Positions 17,514 through 25,856 of a stretch of DNA of 64,000 nucleotides are shown in pieces. A program made the translations under genes and the position numbers. The stretch comes from Clostridia bacterium (GTDB lineage Bacteria; Bacillota; Clostridia; Christensenellales; Borkfalkiaceae), in the NCBI GenBank assembly GCA_017505465.1, contig JAFVPE010000033.1, positions 58,951 to 122,950 on the forward strand, read 5' to 3'. Under the pieces are notes generated by a model. The model had not been told where the DNA came from. It saw only the letters and a program-made list of their open reading frames with translations, and did not search any database. The number at the start of each line of letters is the position of its first letter. Positions within the stretch are counted from its first letter, which is position 1.

Positions 17514-17658
17514 CAAAAAAAAGAAGACTTACGCGTAAAACAACCCCTTCGGGGCTTTACGCATAAGTCTTGTCGTTTCATAAAAATGCCTTGGGCTTAC
17601 GCCCCGTGTTGTAGACATAATTCGCTCTCGTTTGAGAACCGACTACTCCCCTATGACA
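17514..17658 (-). promoter_or_regulatory. yybP-ykoY manganese riboswitch with terminator platform
   Basis: The minus-strand leader carries AGGGGAGTAG, a P2-type stem (GGTTCTCAAACGAGAGC), the GGGCGTAAGCCC stem and the 3' segment ACAAGACTTATGCG typical of this class. The last segment is shared with a long perfect terminator: AAGACTTA-TGCGTAAA-GCCCC paired to GGGG...TTTACGCGTAAGTCTT, followed by nine T. Mn2+ binding should stabilise the aptamer and prevent the terminator, turning on the antiporter. Confidence 0.82.
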
Positions 17659-17664
17659 AGAATT

Positions 17665-17693
17665 ATTTTAGCACTCCCGCACGACTTTGTCAA
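17665..17693 (-). promoter_or_regulatory. Promoter of the Mn riboswitch and antiporter
   Basis: TTGACA, 17 bp, TAAAAT on the minus strand. The start point falls just before the AGGGGAGTAG motif of the aptamer. Confidence 0.85.
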
Positions 17694-17732
17694 CTTTTTA
17701 AAGGGAATATTTCCGCCTTTTTATTTTTTTAA

Positions 17733-17761
17733 TTGACAAAAATTGCCGCTTGGCATATAAT
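17733..17761 (+). promoter_or_regulatory. CDF transporter promoter
   Basis: Perfect consensus TTGACA, 17 bp, TATAAT. Its -35 lies 40 bp from the -35 of the divergent antiporter promoter. Confidence 0.88.
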
Positions 17762-17793
17762 ACCTATAAAGATTTGAAAAGGAATATACGTTT

Positions 17794-18945
17794 ATGGCAA
17801 ATACAACTGCGGAAAATAAACCGATTACCGACCCAAAGGTTAGGGGCAGGTATGCGTCTATTGCAGGTTTCACGGGAATCATTCTCAACGTTTTGCTCTT
17901 TGCAGGCAAGCTCACGATGGGGATTCTCGCAGGCTCGGTGGCAATCATCGCCGACGCCTTTAACAATATTTCGGACGCAGGCTCTTCTATCGTAACGTTG
18001 ATTGGTTTTCGCCTTGCGAATAAACCCGTGGATAAGGAACACCCCTTGGGGCACGGACGATTGGAATACGTTTCCGGCTTCATCGTTTCCATTATCATCA
18101 TCGTCGTGGGTTTTGAACTGCTCACGTCCTCGATTGAGAAGATTATTAAACCCGTAACCCCCACCGCAGGCATCGTTACCTTTATTATTTTAGGCGCGGC
18201 GATTCTCGTCAAGCTCGGTCTATTCTTCTTCTATCAAAGAATCGGGAAAAAGATCAACTCCGCCGCTTTAAAGGCGTCGGCGTTCGACAGCCTTTGCGAC
18301 AGCGTAGCGACGACGCTCGTTCTCGTGTCCGCTATCGTGGCGAAGGTTTGGGGAATCCCCGTCGACGGTTGGGCAGGTATTCTCGTTGCAGGCTTTATTA
18401 TGTTTACGGGCGTCAAGGCGGCGAAGGAAACCATTGATTTACTCCTTGGCTCTCCCCCCGATAAGCAGTTTATCGACGACATTTACGAGTTTTCGAAAAA
18501 CTATCCAAGCGTCGTCGGCATTCACGACGTTATCGTGCACGATTACGGTCCCGGCAGACAAATCGTTTCCTTTCATGCAGAAGTTACTTCCGACGCCGAC
18601 ATCAACGTGGCGCACGAAGAAGTCGATCAAATGGAACGGGATATGCACAAAAAATTCGGTTGCATCGTCACCGTACACCTTGATCCAATCGTACTCAACG
18701 ATCCGCTCGTAAACGAAATGCACGAAATTGCGAAAAATGCGGCTGCGGAAGTCGACCAAAGCTTCACCATTCACGATTTCCGTATGACGATAGGCGAAAC
18801 GAACGTGAACCTAATCTTCGATTTGCTTGTCCCCACCGATTGTAAAATGTGCGCCGAAGATGCGGAAAAAGCGGTGCGCGCAAGAATTTGCGAGCAAAAA
18901 CCGAATACCTTCTGCGTCATTCGCGTAGAACATCCTTACGTATAA
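17794..18945 (+). CDS. Cation diffusion facilitator, probable Mn2+ exporter (MneP/MntE-like)
   Basis: 383-residue efflux pump with six membrane helices and a long C-terminal cytoplasmic domain. TM2 carries DAFNNISD (54-61). TM5 carries a D-x-x-x-D metal site (SAFDSLCDSV) instead of the H-x-x-x-D of zinc transporters, a known mark of Mn2+-selective CDF proteins. The C-terminal half (from about 220) has the CDF dimerisation domain plus an extra region with CKMCAEDAE. It is the only gene on the plus strand here and is divergent from a Mn-riboswitch antiporter. Known relatives are Bacillus MneP/MneS. Substrate is inferred, not shown. Confidence 0.85.
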   Translation: MANTTAENKPITDPKVRGRYASIAGFTGIILNVLLFAGKLTMGILAGSVAIIADAFNNISDAGSSIVTLIGFRLANKPVDKEHPLGHGRLEYVSGFIVSIIIIVVGFELLTSSIEKIIKPVTPTAGIVTFIILGAAILVKLGLFFFYQRIGKKINSAALKASAFDSLCDSVATTLVLVSAIVAKVWGIPVDGWAGILVAGFIMFTGVKAAKETIDLLLGSPPDKQFIDDIYEFSKNYPSVVGIHDVIVHDYGPGRQIVSFHAEVTSDADINVAHEEVDQMERDMHKKFGCIVTVHLDPIVLNDPLVNEMHEIAKNAAAEVDQSFTIHDFRMTIGETNVNLIFDLLVPTDCKMCAEDAEKAVRARICEQKPNTFCVIRVEHPYV

Positions 18946-18963
18946 AAATACCCATACGATAAA

Positions 18964-19011
18964 CAACAGCCCCGAAAGCCGTTTGGCTTTCGGGGCTGTC
19001 TTTATTTTTTA
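18964..19011. terminator. Bidirectional terminator between CDF gene and 83-aa gene
   Basis: 15 bp stem ACAGCCCCGAAAGCC/GGCTTTCGGGGCTGT with a 4 nt loop and T-rich 3' side on the plus strand. It serves the CDF gene, and the minus-strand 83-aa gene stops at 19009 beside it. Confidence 0.85.
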
Positions 19012-19260
19012 CTTGTTTTGCGCGTTCTTTGCCACTTCGTAGCGAGCGTTTGCCGCCGCCGTGCGCGCTTTCGCCTGCGCAATTTGTTCCGCTTGCTCCG
19101 CTTTGATTTTCGCTTGACGAGCCGCAGGCGACATCTTCGCTTCCTCAAAGTTTGCTCTACTTTCCGCCTTTACCGCTTCCAAGTTCGCCTTGTCTACTTC
19201 GTGTTGCGCTTTTGCACTTTCCTTCATGTCCTGAAATGCCTTTTTGAAAAATTCGCCCAT
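19009..19260 (-). CDS. Small Ala/Lys/Glu-rich helical protein
   Basis: 83 residues, almost entirely predicted helix, with heptad-like A/E/K/Q spacing (residues 20-80) and no membrane segment or cysteine. N-terminus MGEFFKKAFQDMKESAK. It resembles short SHOCT-less 'FKKAFQDM' proteins encoded near membrane genes, but I do not recognise a family with a function. It is the last of a minus-strand series of small genes downstream of a two-component system. Coiled-coil assembly is an inference from composition. Confidence 0.65.
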   Translation of the reverse strand: MGEFFKKAFQDMKESAKAQHEVDKANLEAVKAESRANFEEAKMSPAARQAKIKAEQAEQIAQAKARTAAANARYEVAKNAQNK

Positions 19261-19288
19261 TTTTATTTGTTCCTTTATTTTATTTTTA

Positions 19289-19633
19289 TTATTCGCCGAG
19301 AATTTCCTTGCTAAGCGCCAAAATTTGTTCGCCGTATTTTGCCTTACCCTTCTTGATGAGAGCTTTGTAGATAAGATAGTTCACTCCGCACAAGCCAAGC
19401 CCCACTACGCCGATTACAATGCCGATCGCCATGCCGTAAGGAATGGTGAGCACTTCCATAGCAAAGCACATACCCACGCCAAGAATAAGCGCCGCCACTA
19501 CGCCGAACGAGTACGCAAAAATTTGCGCAGGCAATTTTGCCTTTCTATCAAGCGCCGTCAATTCGTCTACCTTCGTCGTTTGTCTTTCCGTGTACTGCGC
19601 ACGAATCATTTCTACCGTTTTTTTGTTTTCCAT
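19289..19633 (-). CDS. Two-TM small membrane protein (paralog of the next upstream gene)
   Basis: 114 residues from the ATG at 19633, chosen for its GGAGG site; the longer frame adds 20 residues upstream of that site. Cytosolic N-terminus with a TTKVDELTALDRKAKLP motif, two hydrophobic helices (about residues 38-60 and 65-87), and a basic tail ending KYGEQILALSKEILGE. Database entries of this family are often labelled 'dihydropteridine reductase', which the sequence does not support: there is no nucleotide-binding motif. Paralogous to the protein at 19775-20170. Confidence 0.75.
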   Translation of the reverse strand: MENKKTVEMIRAQYTERQTTKVDELTALDRKAKLPAQIFAYSFGVVAALILGVGMCFAMEVLTIPYGMAIGIVIGVVGLGLCGVNYLIYKALIKKGKAKYGEQILALSKEILGE

Positions 19634-19742
19634 TTGAGTTTTCCTCCGTTTCTTTGATTTTGTACCCTTATTATAAACCCCGAATATTTCCAAAACACCA
19701 ATCTTTGGTAAGAGGATTGAAAAGGTTTTGTAAAAGAAATGT

Positions 19743-19770
19743 AAAACCGCCGATTTTCTCGGCGGTTTTC
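19743..19770 (-). terminator. Terminator of the two-component system operon
   Basis: AAAACCGCCGA/TCGGCGGTTTT, an 11 bp stem with a 5 nt loop directly after the 131-aa gene, separating it from the 114-aa paralog. Confidence 0.7.
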
Positions 19771-19774
19771 TTTT

Positions 19775-20170
19775 TTATTTCTCGTTGAGTATCTCGTCAG
19801 TCAAGCGTAAAATTTCTTCCTTGTACTTCTCTTTGCCCTTTTTGGCAAGGATTCGATAAATCGGATATGCAAGCGCAACGGGAACAAGCCCCACGACGGA
19901 AATCGCCACCCCCACGATTTCGTGGTACGGGAAATTGATTTCGAGCACCGTTGCCATACCGCCGCCAAAGATAAGCGTTCCGAGTATCCCAATCGTCAAA
20001 GAAAGGATAACGGACGGTTGCTTCGCCTTTTTATCGAGCGCCTTTAACTGCGCAAGCTTGTCCCCCACTTGCGGCTCGGCTTGATAGCGTTTGCGGATTT
20101 CTTCCGCTTCTCTTCGCTCCGTTTCCGTCGGCGCGGAATAGGTATATTCAAACTTATTCTGTTCTGCCAT
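19775..20170 (-). CDS. Two-TM small membrane protein
   Basis: 131 residues from ATG 20170, N-terminus MAEQNKFEYTYSAPTETER. It repeats the architecture of the 114-aa neighbour: a QLKALDKKAKQPSVILS motif, two membrane helices and a KYKEEILRLTDEILNEK tail. It overlaps the end of the 308-aa membrane gene by 17 nt, so translation is probably coupled. The function is unknown. Placement at the end of a response-regulator/kinase operon suggests envelope stress or membrane sensing (inference only). Confidence 0.75.
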   Translation of the reverse strand: MAEQNKFEYTYSAPTETERREAEEIRKRYQAEPQVGDKLAQLKALDKKAKQPSVILSLTIGILGTLIFGGGMATVLEINFPYHEIVGVAISVVGLVPVALAYPIYRILAKKGKEKYKEEILRLTDEILNEK

Positions 20171-21080
20171 TTTCTTCTTCCTCTTTTTTATTTTCTCTGT
20201 ACGCCTTTTCCGCAACGTTCGCACGGATAATCATATACAAACTCAATCCCAAAATGATCAAGCACACCCCTGCGCCCGTGATGGCGTTAATATAATTCAT
20301 GCTCCCGTCCGAAAAGGTGTTGAGCATGGACGTTTGCAAGGCAAGCAAGGAAACCGCCGCATCCGCCACGTTGACGTTCCGTATGGCGTCCACCGTGAAA
20401 TCGGACTGCCTTTTCGCACGCACAAAATTAACGATCGACATCGTAATTTTTAGCGTCGTGTACGCCGCGACGACGTAAATCATCAAGCCTGCGTGTTTGA
20501 AGGATTCCCCCTTGTCGATGATTTCAAAAATCGCCGCCGACAAAATGAGAATGGACGCAAGCAGCGCAATACCGCTCCCACGCAGTTTGGCAATATCGCT
20601 TTCCACCTTGCGCTCCTTTTTGATATTTCTGCCATGATAAAGCACAATCGCCGCGCGAATGCCAAGCAACAGCAAATAATAGGACGCAAGTGCGGCAAAC
20701 CAAACGGAACGGTTTAAGACGGCAAGCACGCCGTTATACACGGCAAAGGCAAGCGTTATCACCGTCGAAAGCGCCGACGTGAGCACCGTCCGCAAGCCGT
20801 AATTTCGCATAAGCTCGCCCGTCACACGGTTGGCTTGCAGTTTTTCCTTAATCTCTTTCCGCATTTTTGGAATCACACGAATGAGCGTATACACGGTATA
20901 GACAAGTAATAGAGCCGCTATCCCGTAAGAAACGTAGCAAATAACGTCAAACCAAAGCTTGTCAATCGGAATAAAAAGCGAACCGAGTGTAAATGCGCAA
21001 AATACCACCGTTAGGATATACACTATAACGAGTATTCCCTTGCCGGGATTTTTCAATTTTTCCCAAATTTGCTTCCACAT
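20154..21080 (-). CDS. Multi-pass membrane protein of unknown function
   Basis: 308 residues starting at ATG 21080 (the frame also has a TTG two codons upstream). About eight hydrophobic helices are arranged in pairs, with a cytoplasmic basic loop around residues 70-95 and another (KKERKVESDIAKLRG) near 158. There are no conserved transporter or enzyme motifs that I recognise. It starts 10 nt after the histidine kinase stop and overlaps the next gene, so it is part of the same operon and could be the kinase's signal partner or target. Confidence 0.75.
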   Translation of the reverse strand: MWKQIWEKLKNPGKGILVIVYILTVVFCAFTLGSLFIPIDKLWFDVICYVSYGIAALLLVYTVYTLIRVIPKMRKEIKEKLQANRVTGELMRNYGLRTVLTSALSTVITLAFAVYNGVLAVLNRSVWFAALASYYLLLLGIRAAIVLYHGRNIKKERKVESDIAKLRGSGIALLASILILSAAIFEIIDKGESFKHAGLMIYVVAAYTTLKITMSIVNFVRAKRQSDFTVDAIRNVNVADAAVSLLALQTSMLNTFSDGSMNYINAITGAGVCLIILGLSLYMIIRANVAEKAYRENKKEEEENGRTE

Positions 21081-21090
21081 AGCCAACCTA

Positions 21091-22134
21091 TCAAACCGCC
21101 GTATCTTTTAGCGTTACCTTAAACGTACTCCCCTTTCCAAGCTCGCTCGAAACGGAAATTTCACCGCCGAGCACGTCGATTACCTTCTTTACGAGCGCCA
21201 AGCCCAAGCCGTTGCCTTCCTTGGCGTGCGAAGTATCCCCTTGATAGAATTTATCGAAGATATGCGCGCCCGTTTCGGGGGAAATGCCGCACCCCGTATC
21301 GGAAACGGTTACCACAGCGTTTTTACCTACCTTTTTGAGGGTAATCTCTACCCTGCCCCCTTCGTTTGTGAATTTTATCGCATTCGAGAGCAGGTTATTC
21401 CACACAATTTCAAGATAGCTTTGCGACGAGAGAACGTCCATTTCTTCCAAATCGCATACAAGCTCGATATTCTTTTTTTCGATAATCTCTTCCAACGCAA
21501 GCACCGATTCCGCAAGGCTCTCATCCAAGCGAAACCGCTTAATTTCGGGAATGATTTTTTGGTTTTCAAGCTTGTTGAGCTTCAAAATATTCGTCACCAA
21601 GTTCGACAGTCTTGCCGTAGCGGAAACGAGAATTTCCGCATACTTTTTCCGCTTTTCTTCGTCCTTTTCTTCCTGTAAAAGGGTTGCATAGCTATGGATA
21701 ACGGTAATCGGCGTCTTCAATTCGTGCGAAACGTTGGAAACGAAGTCCGCTTTGAGCACTTCGGATTTTTCAAGCTCCGCCGCCAAAACGTTGATGTTTT
21801 CCATAATCAAATCGTATTGATTGTACTTGCTATACCCATGCTCAATAGGCAGGCGGACGGTGAAATCCCCTTTGGCGATTCTTTCCGTCGCATCGAGGAT
21901 TTTATCCACGGGCTTGTCTATCATAATACGGCGGCGAATGATGTCTACCACCGTCCAAAGCACCGACAAGAATAAAATGGCAAGTAACACAACCGCCGCA
22001 ATAATGAGCTTGTCGCCGTTCGTTTTTTTGTTCACGTACGTATACAAAAACATCGTTACCGTTACCGTTACGGCGTTGGATATAAAAAAGAGCAGTACAC
22101 CCGACAAAGTCACGACGGAGTTTTTACGTTTCAT
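21091..22134 (-). CDS. Sensor histidine kinase
   Basis: 347 residues. Two membrane helices (about 10-32 and 42-66) enclose only a very short external loop, so it probably senses something within the membrane or through a partner, not a soluble ligand. A HAMP-like linker (residues 68-120) leads to the H-box SHELKTPIT with phospho-acceptor H137, then the N-box NNLLSNAIKF, G1 DTGCGI and G2 GNGLGLALV. Its start overlaps the response regulator stop (ATGA). Confidence 0.93.
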   Translation of the reverse strand: MKRKNSVVTLSGVLLFFISNAVTVTVTMFLYTYVNKKTNGDKLIIAAVVLLAILFLSVLWTVVDIIRRRIMIDKPVDKILDATERIAKGDFTVRLPIEHGYSKYNQYDLIMENINVLAAELEKSEVLKADFVSNVSHELKTPITVIHSYATLLQEEKDEEKRKKYAEILVSATARLSNLVTNILKLNKLENQKIIPEIKRFRLDESLAESVLALEEIIEKKNIELVCDLEEMDVLSSQSYLEIVWNNLLSNAIKFTNEGGRVEITLKKVGKNAVVTVSDTGCGISPETGAHIFDKFYQGDTSHAKEGNGLGLALVKKVIDVLGGEISVSSELGKGSTFKVTLKDTAV

Positions 22135-22802
22135 TTCAACACCGCCTTGTATCCCAAACCGTGCACGGTCAAAATTTCAAAGCCGTTACAAGCGGCGGTT
22201 TTCTCTCTAAGCTTTGCCATATACACGTCTACGGTGCGCGAAGTCGCGGAAGAATCGTAATCCCAAAACTCAGACATGAGCGCCGAACGGGTAAACGTCT
22301 TTTTCGGATAGGAAAGGAGCTTAAACAAAAGGTCGAATTCCCTTACCGTAAGCGGCAATTCTTCGCCGTTTAAGTAGGCGGTGTGTTCCTCGGCGTTCAT
22401 CGTCAAGTTACCCACTTCAAGACTCTTGCTTTCGGCAATCCCTGCCCTACGTAAGAGTGCGGCAACCTTCAAGGTGAATACGTCCATATCGAAAGGCTTT
22501 ACCACGTAATCGTCCACGCCGAGCGTGTAGGCGAACAGCTTGGACGGCTTGTCGTCCTTCGCCGTCATGAAGAGAATTGGGATATCCTTATCCGTCAAAC
22601 GGACGTTTTCCGCAAGCTCAAACCCGTCGACGTTGGGCATCATAATATCGCTAACGATCATGGAATACGAAGAAGTTTCAAGCGCTTCGAGCGCTTCTTT
22701 GCCATCGTAACAAGCCGTGGTTTCATACCCCTTGTTGCGAAGGTAGGTACAAACCAAGCCGTTAATCGCTCTATCGTCTTCCACCACCAAAATTTTGATC
22801 AT
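22131..22802 (-). CDS. OmpR/PhoB-family response regulator
   Basis: 223 residues from the ATG at 22802, preceded by AAGGTG. Receiver domain with acidic pair E8-D9, phospho-acceptor D52 in IVSDIMMPN, T in the FMTAKDD segment and K in VVKPFD. A C-terminal winged helix (about 125-223) ends in VHGLGYKAVLK. First gene of the operon RR-HK-308 aa-131 aa. No palindromic direct-repeat binding site stands out upstream. Confidence 0.94.
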   Translation of the reverse strand: MIKILVVEDDRAINGLVCTYLRNKGYETTACYDGKEALEALETSSYSMIVSDIMMPNVDGFELAENVRLTDKDIPILFMTAKDDKPSKLFAYTLGVDDYVVKPFDMDVFTLKVAALLRRAGIAESKSLEVGNLTMNAEEHTAYLNGEELPLTVREFDLLFKLLSYPKKTFTRSALMSEFWDYDSSATSRTVDVYMAKLREKTAACNGFEILTVHGLGYKAVLK

Positions 22803-22892
22803 ACCGCGCACCTTTCCTTGTAATTTACTCCATTATACTTTTTGGAATTTGTAGAGATGTTTCCAAAATGTTAAAGTTTTGTAAAAGTGAAC

Positions 22893-22920
22893 AAACGCTC
22901 CCATTTTTGGGAGCGTTTTT
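22893..22920 (-). terminator. Terminator after the flavodoxin-like gene
   Basis: AAACGCTCCC/GGGAGCGTTT with a 5 nt loop, two bases beyond the stop codon on the minus strand. Confidence 0.75.
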
Positions 22921-22921
22921 A

Positions 22922-23539
22922 TCAACGAATGAAATTCGTCATGATTTTGCGTTCCTTTTCAGGCGCAAGTCCTGCTTGCTTGCCAAGCTCGATACACTTC
23001 AAAAGCCAAGCCATGTTGTTGCCGAGAATACGCATCGTTTGCAAGCCTTCTTCGTCCTGCAAAACCTCTTCCGCCTTGTTGCCGTGTACTTCGTTCCAAT
23101 AATTCGAGCCGACGATAGGCATATTGTTGATCGTGAAATACTTATTGATAACGTCGAAGGTTGCCGTTGCGCCTGCTCTGCGGCAGCTTACCACCGCTGC
23201 GGCAGGTTTATAGGCAAGATTTTTGCCACCGCTGTAAAATACTCTATCCATAAAACTCACGAGCCCACCCGAAGCGGACGCATAATACACGGGCGAGCCG
23301 AATACAAACCCGTCGAATTCCGCCGCCTTCGCCACAAATTCGTTCACGCCGTCGTCGATAACGCACGCTTTCGTCTTTTTGCAAATCCAGCAACCCTTAC
23401 AGCCTCTAATTTCCTTTCCGCCGAGTTGATAGATTTCCGTTTCTACGCCGTTTGCGTTGAGCGCCTTCGCTACCTCGCAAAGCGCAGTGTACGTGCACCC
23501 GTTTTGGTGTTGACTTCCGTTTACAAGCAATACTTTCAT
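22922..23539 (-). CDS. Flavodoxin-fold NAD(P)H-dependent oxidoreductase
   Basis: 205 residues from ATG 23539, with AGGAG 7 nt upstream; the longer frame adds 38 residues read through the intergenic region. The N-terminal VLLVNGSQHQNGCTYTAL is the FMN phosphate loop. GCKGCWICKKTKACV (about 48-62) is a cysteine-rich stretch like that of iron-sulfur flavoproteins but lacks the full spacing of a 4Fe-4S ligand set. FGSPVYYASASG is the second FMN loop. Probable FMN reductase of the NADPH-dependent family; substrate unknown. Last gene of an operon with mutY. Confidence 0.85.
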   Translation of the reverse strand: MKVLLVNGSQHQNGCTYTALCEVAKALNANGVETEIYQLGGKEIRGCKGCWICKKTKACVIDDGVNEFVAKAAEFDGFVFGSPVYYASASGGLVSFMDRVFYSGGKNLAYKPAAAVVSCRRAGATATFDVINKYFTINNMPIVGSNYWNEVHGNKAEEVLQDEEGLQTMRILGNNMAWLLKCIELGKQAGLAPEKERKIMTNFIR

Positions 23540-23564
23540 TTTTTTACTCCTATACCATTCGTGA

Positions 23565-24008
23565 TTATATATTGAATTTATTTTTGAGCCATGAAATATC
23601 CGTCGTCCATTCCACGTTTCTCGTGCGGCGTAACCATTCGTTAGCTTCCCCAAGAGCGGCGTGATAGTCCATTTGCGAACAACCGTTGACTTTCATAAAG
23701 TGTTCCATCGCTTCCGCTCCGCGCCCCATAAGCTGCGTTCTTGCGATATGCTTTACCCCGTGACAGCTATGGCAAAGCGCAACGACGTCTTCTAGCTTTT
23801 GCAATCCCTTTCCTTCGTCGTAGCTCCACTTTTCGTGCGCTTCTAACCGCCTTGTGTACCGTCCGCAAATCATACATTTTCCGTTCGCTCGGGCGTATGC
23901 GTCACGGCGCACTTTGTCCCAATCGCTCGGCTTTAACACCTTTCGCAAATTGACGTACCAACAGCTTTCGGGAACGAGCTCGATGGTCAATTTATACTCT
24001 TTATCCAT
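23565..24008 (-). CDS. HNH endonuclease-like protein
   Basis: 147 residues. A zinc-stabilised HNH motif is visible: CMICG (45-49), LEAHEKW with the first histidine, then LCHSCHGVKH. The C-terminal 50 residues are helical and unrecognised. The start overlaps mutY by 8 nt and has an AAGGA site. HNH domains cut or nick DNA in many contexts. Translational coupling to mutY suggests DNA processing or repair, but this is inference from position. Confidence 0.85.
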   Translation of the reverse strand: MDKEYKLTIELVPESCWYVNLRKVLKPSDWDKVRRDAYARANGKCMICGRYTRRLEAHEKWSYDEGKGLQKLEDVVALCHSCHGVKHIARTQLMGRGAEAMEHFMKVNGCSQMDYHAALGEANEWLRRTRNVEWTTDISWLKNKFNI

Positions 24009-25038
24009 ACAAAATTCCTTGACATTGCTTAAAAGCGGTAGGAAGCGACACGCTTTCGTCGATTTCGTCTACCGTATACGTGTCAAAAGGCGCGCTGTCC
24101 GCCTGCACGTGCAAACAGAGAATATCCCAACGGATATGCGTGAAAATATGCACGTATTTTTTGCGTTTAATTTCCGTGAACGCATACACGCCCCACTCGT
24201 TTAAGATATTTTCGGGCGTTTCGCCACCCAAAACGACGTGCGAGGGAAACTCGTTCATTCCCTTCAACACCCCCGCTTCTCTTCGACGGATACAAATCCC
24301 TTGCGGCGTTTCTATGAGAAAAACGTATACACGTTCCTGTCGTTTTTCCTTTTTGGCAGGCAAGACGGGATAGCTTGCTTGCGTACCGTTTTGATACGCC
24401 CTACAAAAAGATTGCAAGGGACAATTGGCACAATCGGGATTTTGCGGTTTGCACACGAGCGCACCAAGCTCAAAAATACTCTGTGTGAAGTCCGCGCAGT
24501 CCTTTCCTGCGCTCGGATAGACTGCCGAAAGGGTACTTTCAAGATATTTACGGTATTTCGGATCGGAAATTAGGGAAGAATTTTCTTCCAATCTTGCCGC
24601 TACTCGAAAGACGTTGCCGTCCACCGCAGCCACGGGCAAACCGAATGCAATCGAAGCGATTGCCCCTGCCGTATAACTGCCGATGCCTGCAAGCCCCTGC
24701 AATGCCTTCACGTCGCACGGAAATTCACCGCCGTAAAAGGCAAGAATTTGTTTTGCCGCCTTTTGCATATTCCGCACACGGCTATAATACCCAAGTCCTT
24801 CCCAAAGCTTTAACAGCTTTTCTTCTTCACATTCCGCAAGTGCTTGCACGTTGGGCAACGCACGCATAAAACGGACGTAATACTCCTTTACCGCTTCCAC
24901 GCGGGTTTGCTGTAACATAATTTCGGATACCCAAACCTCGTACGGCGTGGGATTCCCACGCCACGGCAGGTCCCGTTTGTTTTCTCTATACCACGAAAGC
25001 AAGGGGGCAGGTATGCGTTGAAAATCAAATTTCCCCAT
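24001..25038 (-). CDS. mutY: Adenine DNA glycosylase MutY
   Basis: 345 residues from ATG 25038. Removes adenine mispaired with 8-oxoguanine. Catalytic E39 (SEIMLQQT), helix-hairpin-helix LQGLAGIGSYTAGAIAS (113-129) and D140 in AVDGNV are present, as are the 4Fe-4S ligands C196, C203, C206 and C212. A C-terminal NUDIX-like domain for 8-oxoG recognition (from about 235) ends the protein. A GTG two codons upstream is a weaker alternative start. It lies 7 nt after the FtsK-like gene and overlaps the HNH gene. Confidence 0.95.
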   Translation of the reverse strand: MGKFDFQRIPAPLLSWYRENKRDLPWRGNPTPYEVWVSEIMLQQTRVEAVKEYYVRFMRALPNVQALAECEEEKLLKLWEGLGYYSRVRNMQKAAKQILAFYGGEFPCDVKALQGLAGIGSYTAGAIASIAFGLPVAAVDGNVFRVAARLEENSSLISDPKYRKYLESTLSAVYPSAGKDCADFTQSIFELGALVCKPQNPDCANCPLQSFCRAYQNGTQASYPVLPAKKEKRQERVYVFLIETPQGICIRRREAGVLKGMNEFPSHVVLGGETPENILNEWGVYAFTEIKRKKYVHIFTHIRWDILCLHVQADSAPFDTYTVDEIDESVSLPTAFKQCQGILYG

Positions 25039-25045
25039 TTCCACC

Positions 25046-25792
25046 TTAATTGTCCTCTACCGATGCGGAAAGCGCATTGAGATAGATTACCGTTTCCGCA
25101 ACCGTCGGCTCGTTGGGATAGCTCATTGGCGTAGGTAAGGATAACGAAGCGTCGTCGTCTGCGTAGGTAACGTCTGCCTTACCGTTTTCACGAATGGTGA
25201 CAAGGCAGTTACCAATACCCATAAACGCCCCGGGATAACCGCTAAAAATACTCTTCATAAGCTCCGCGCCGCAAATGACGTCCACGTCCTCCCTGCGCGC
25301 CAACAAATCAAGGAAGGCACGGTATTCTTCCAAATCGCCGCCTTTGTTACATTCGGGAAGCTCTTCCAAACCGTCCAAAACAATGAACAAATGGGGATAC
25401 CCTTTGCCGTATTCACGCTCCAAAAGAATTTCACGCAGCGTCTGCATTACCGCGTCCAAATCCGCTTTTCCACGAACGTAAGGAACGGTCAAATCAATAT
25501 TTTTAAAGCGCAAAAGCTCCGCATAAACGGTGTTGGGAGAAAGCACGATAAAGCAAGCTTCATCCCTTTCATACAAACAAGACATCGTGATGAGTAAACG
25601 CAAAATAAAGCCTTCTTTTCCCACGCCCGTAACGAACGTACCTCGGCAGTTGACAGGTTTTTTTCTCTTTTGCGAAAGGACGATATCCCCTTCCGTATCT
25701 AAGCCAAGCGGCAAACCTCTTTTCAACTCTTCAAAGCGGTTGTCATCATGCGACATTCCCGAAATCGACGAAATAAACTCTTCCGATCTCAC
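25046..25792 (-). CDS. Degenerate FtsK/SpoIIIE-like P-loop ATPase domain
   Basis: 248 residues from a GTG start with GGGAGGT 6 nt upstream. The layout PLGLDTEGDIVL, then GTFVTGVGKEG at the Walker A position, and LFIVLDGLEEL as Walker B resembles the FtsK/SpoIIIE (EssC) motor domain. The P-loop lacks the usual GK-S/T: the lysine is present but is followed by Glu-Gly. There are no membrane helices and no gamma domain. It may be an inactive or regulatory motor relative. It begins the operon with mutY, the HNH gene and the flavodoxin-like gene. Confidence 0.6.
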   Translation of the reverse strand: MRSEEFISSISGMSHDDNRFEELKRGLPLGLDTEGDIVLSQKRKKPVNCRGTFVTGVGKEGFILRLLITMSCLYERDEACFIVLSPNTVYAELLRFKNIDLTVPYVRGKADLDAVMQTLREILLEREYGKGYPHLFIVLDGLEELPECNKGGDLEEYRAFLDLLARREDVDVICGAELMKSIFSGYPGAFMGIGNCLVTIRENGKADVTYADDDASLSLPTPMSYPNEPTVAETVIYLNALSASVEDN

Positions 25793-25856
25793 GGCGCACC
25801 TCCCAAATCATTTCTTCCTATCCATTATACTATACCGCCGCTAAATTGTCAAGCGT

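Noticed and set aside
19289..19633. Dihydropteridine reductase
   Set aside because: Database names of this kind exist for the family, but the protein is 114 residues with two membrane helices and no cofactor motif.
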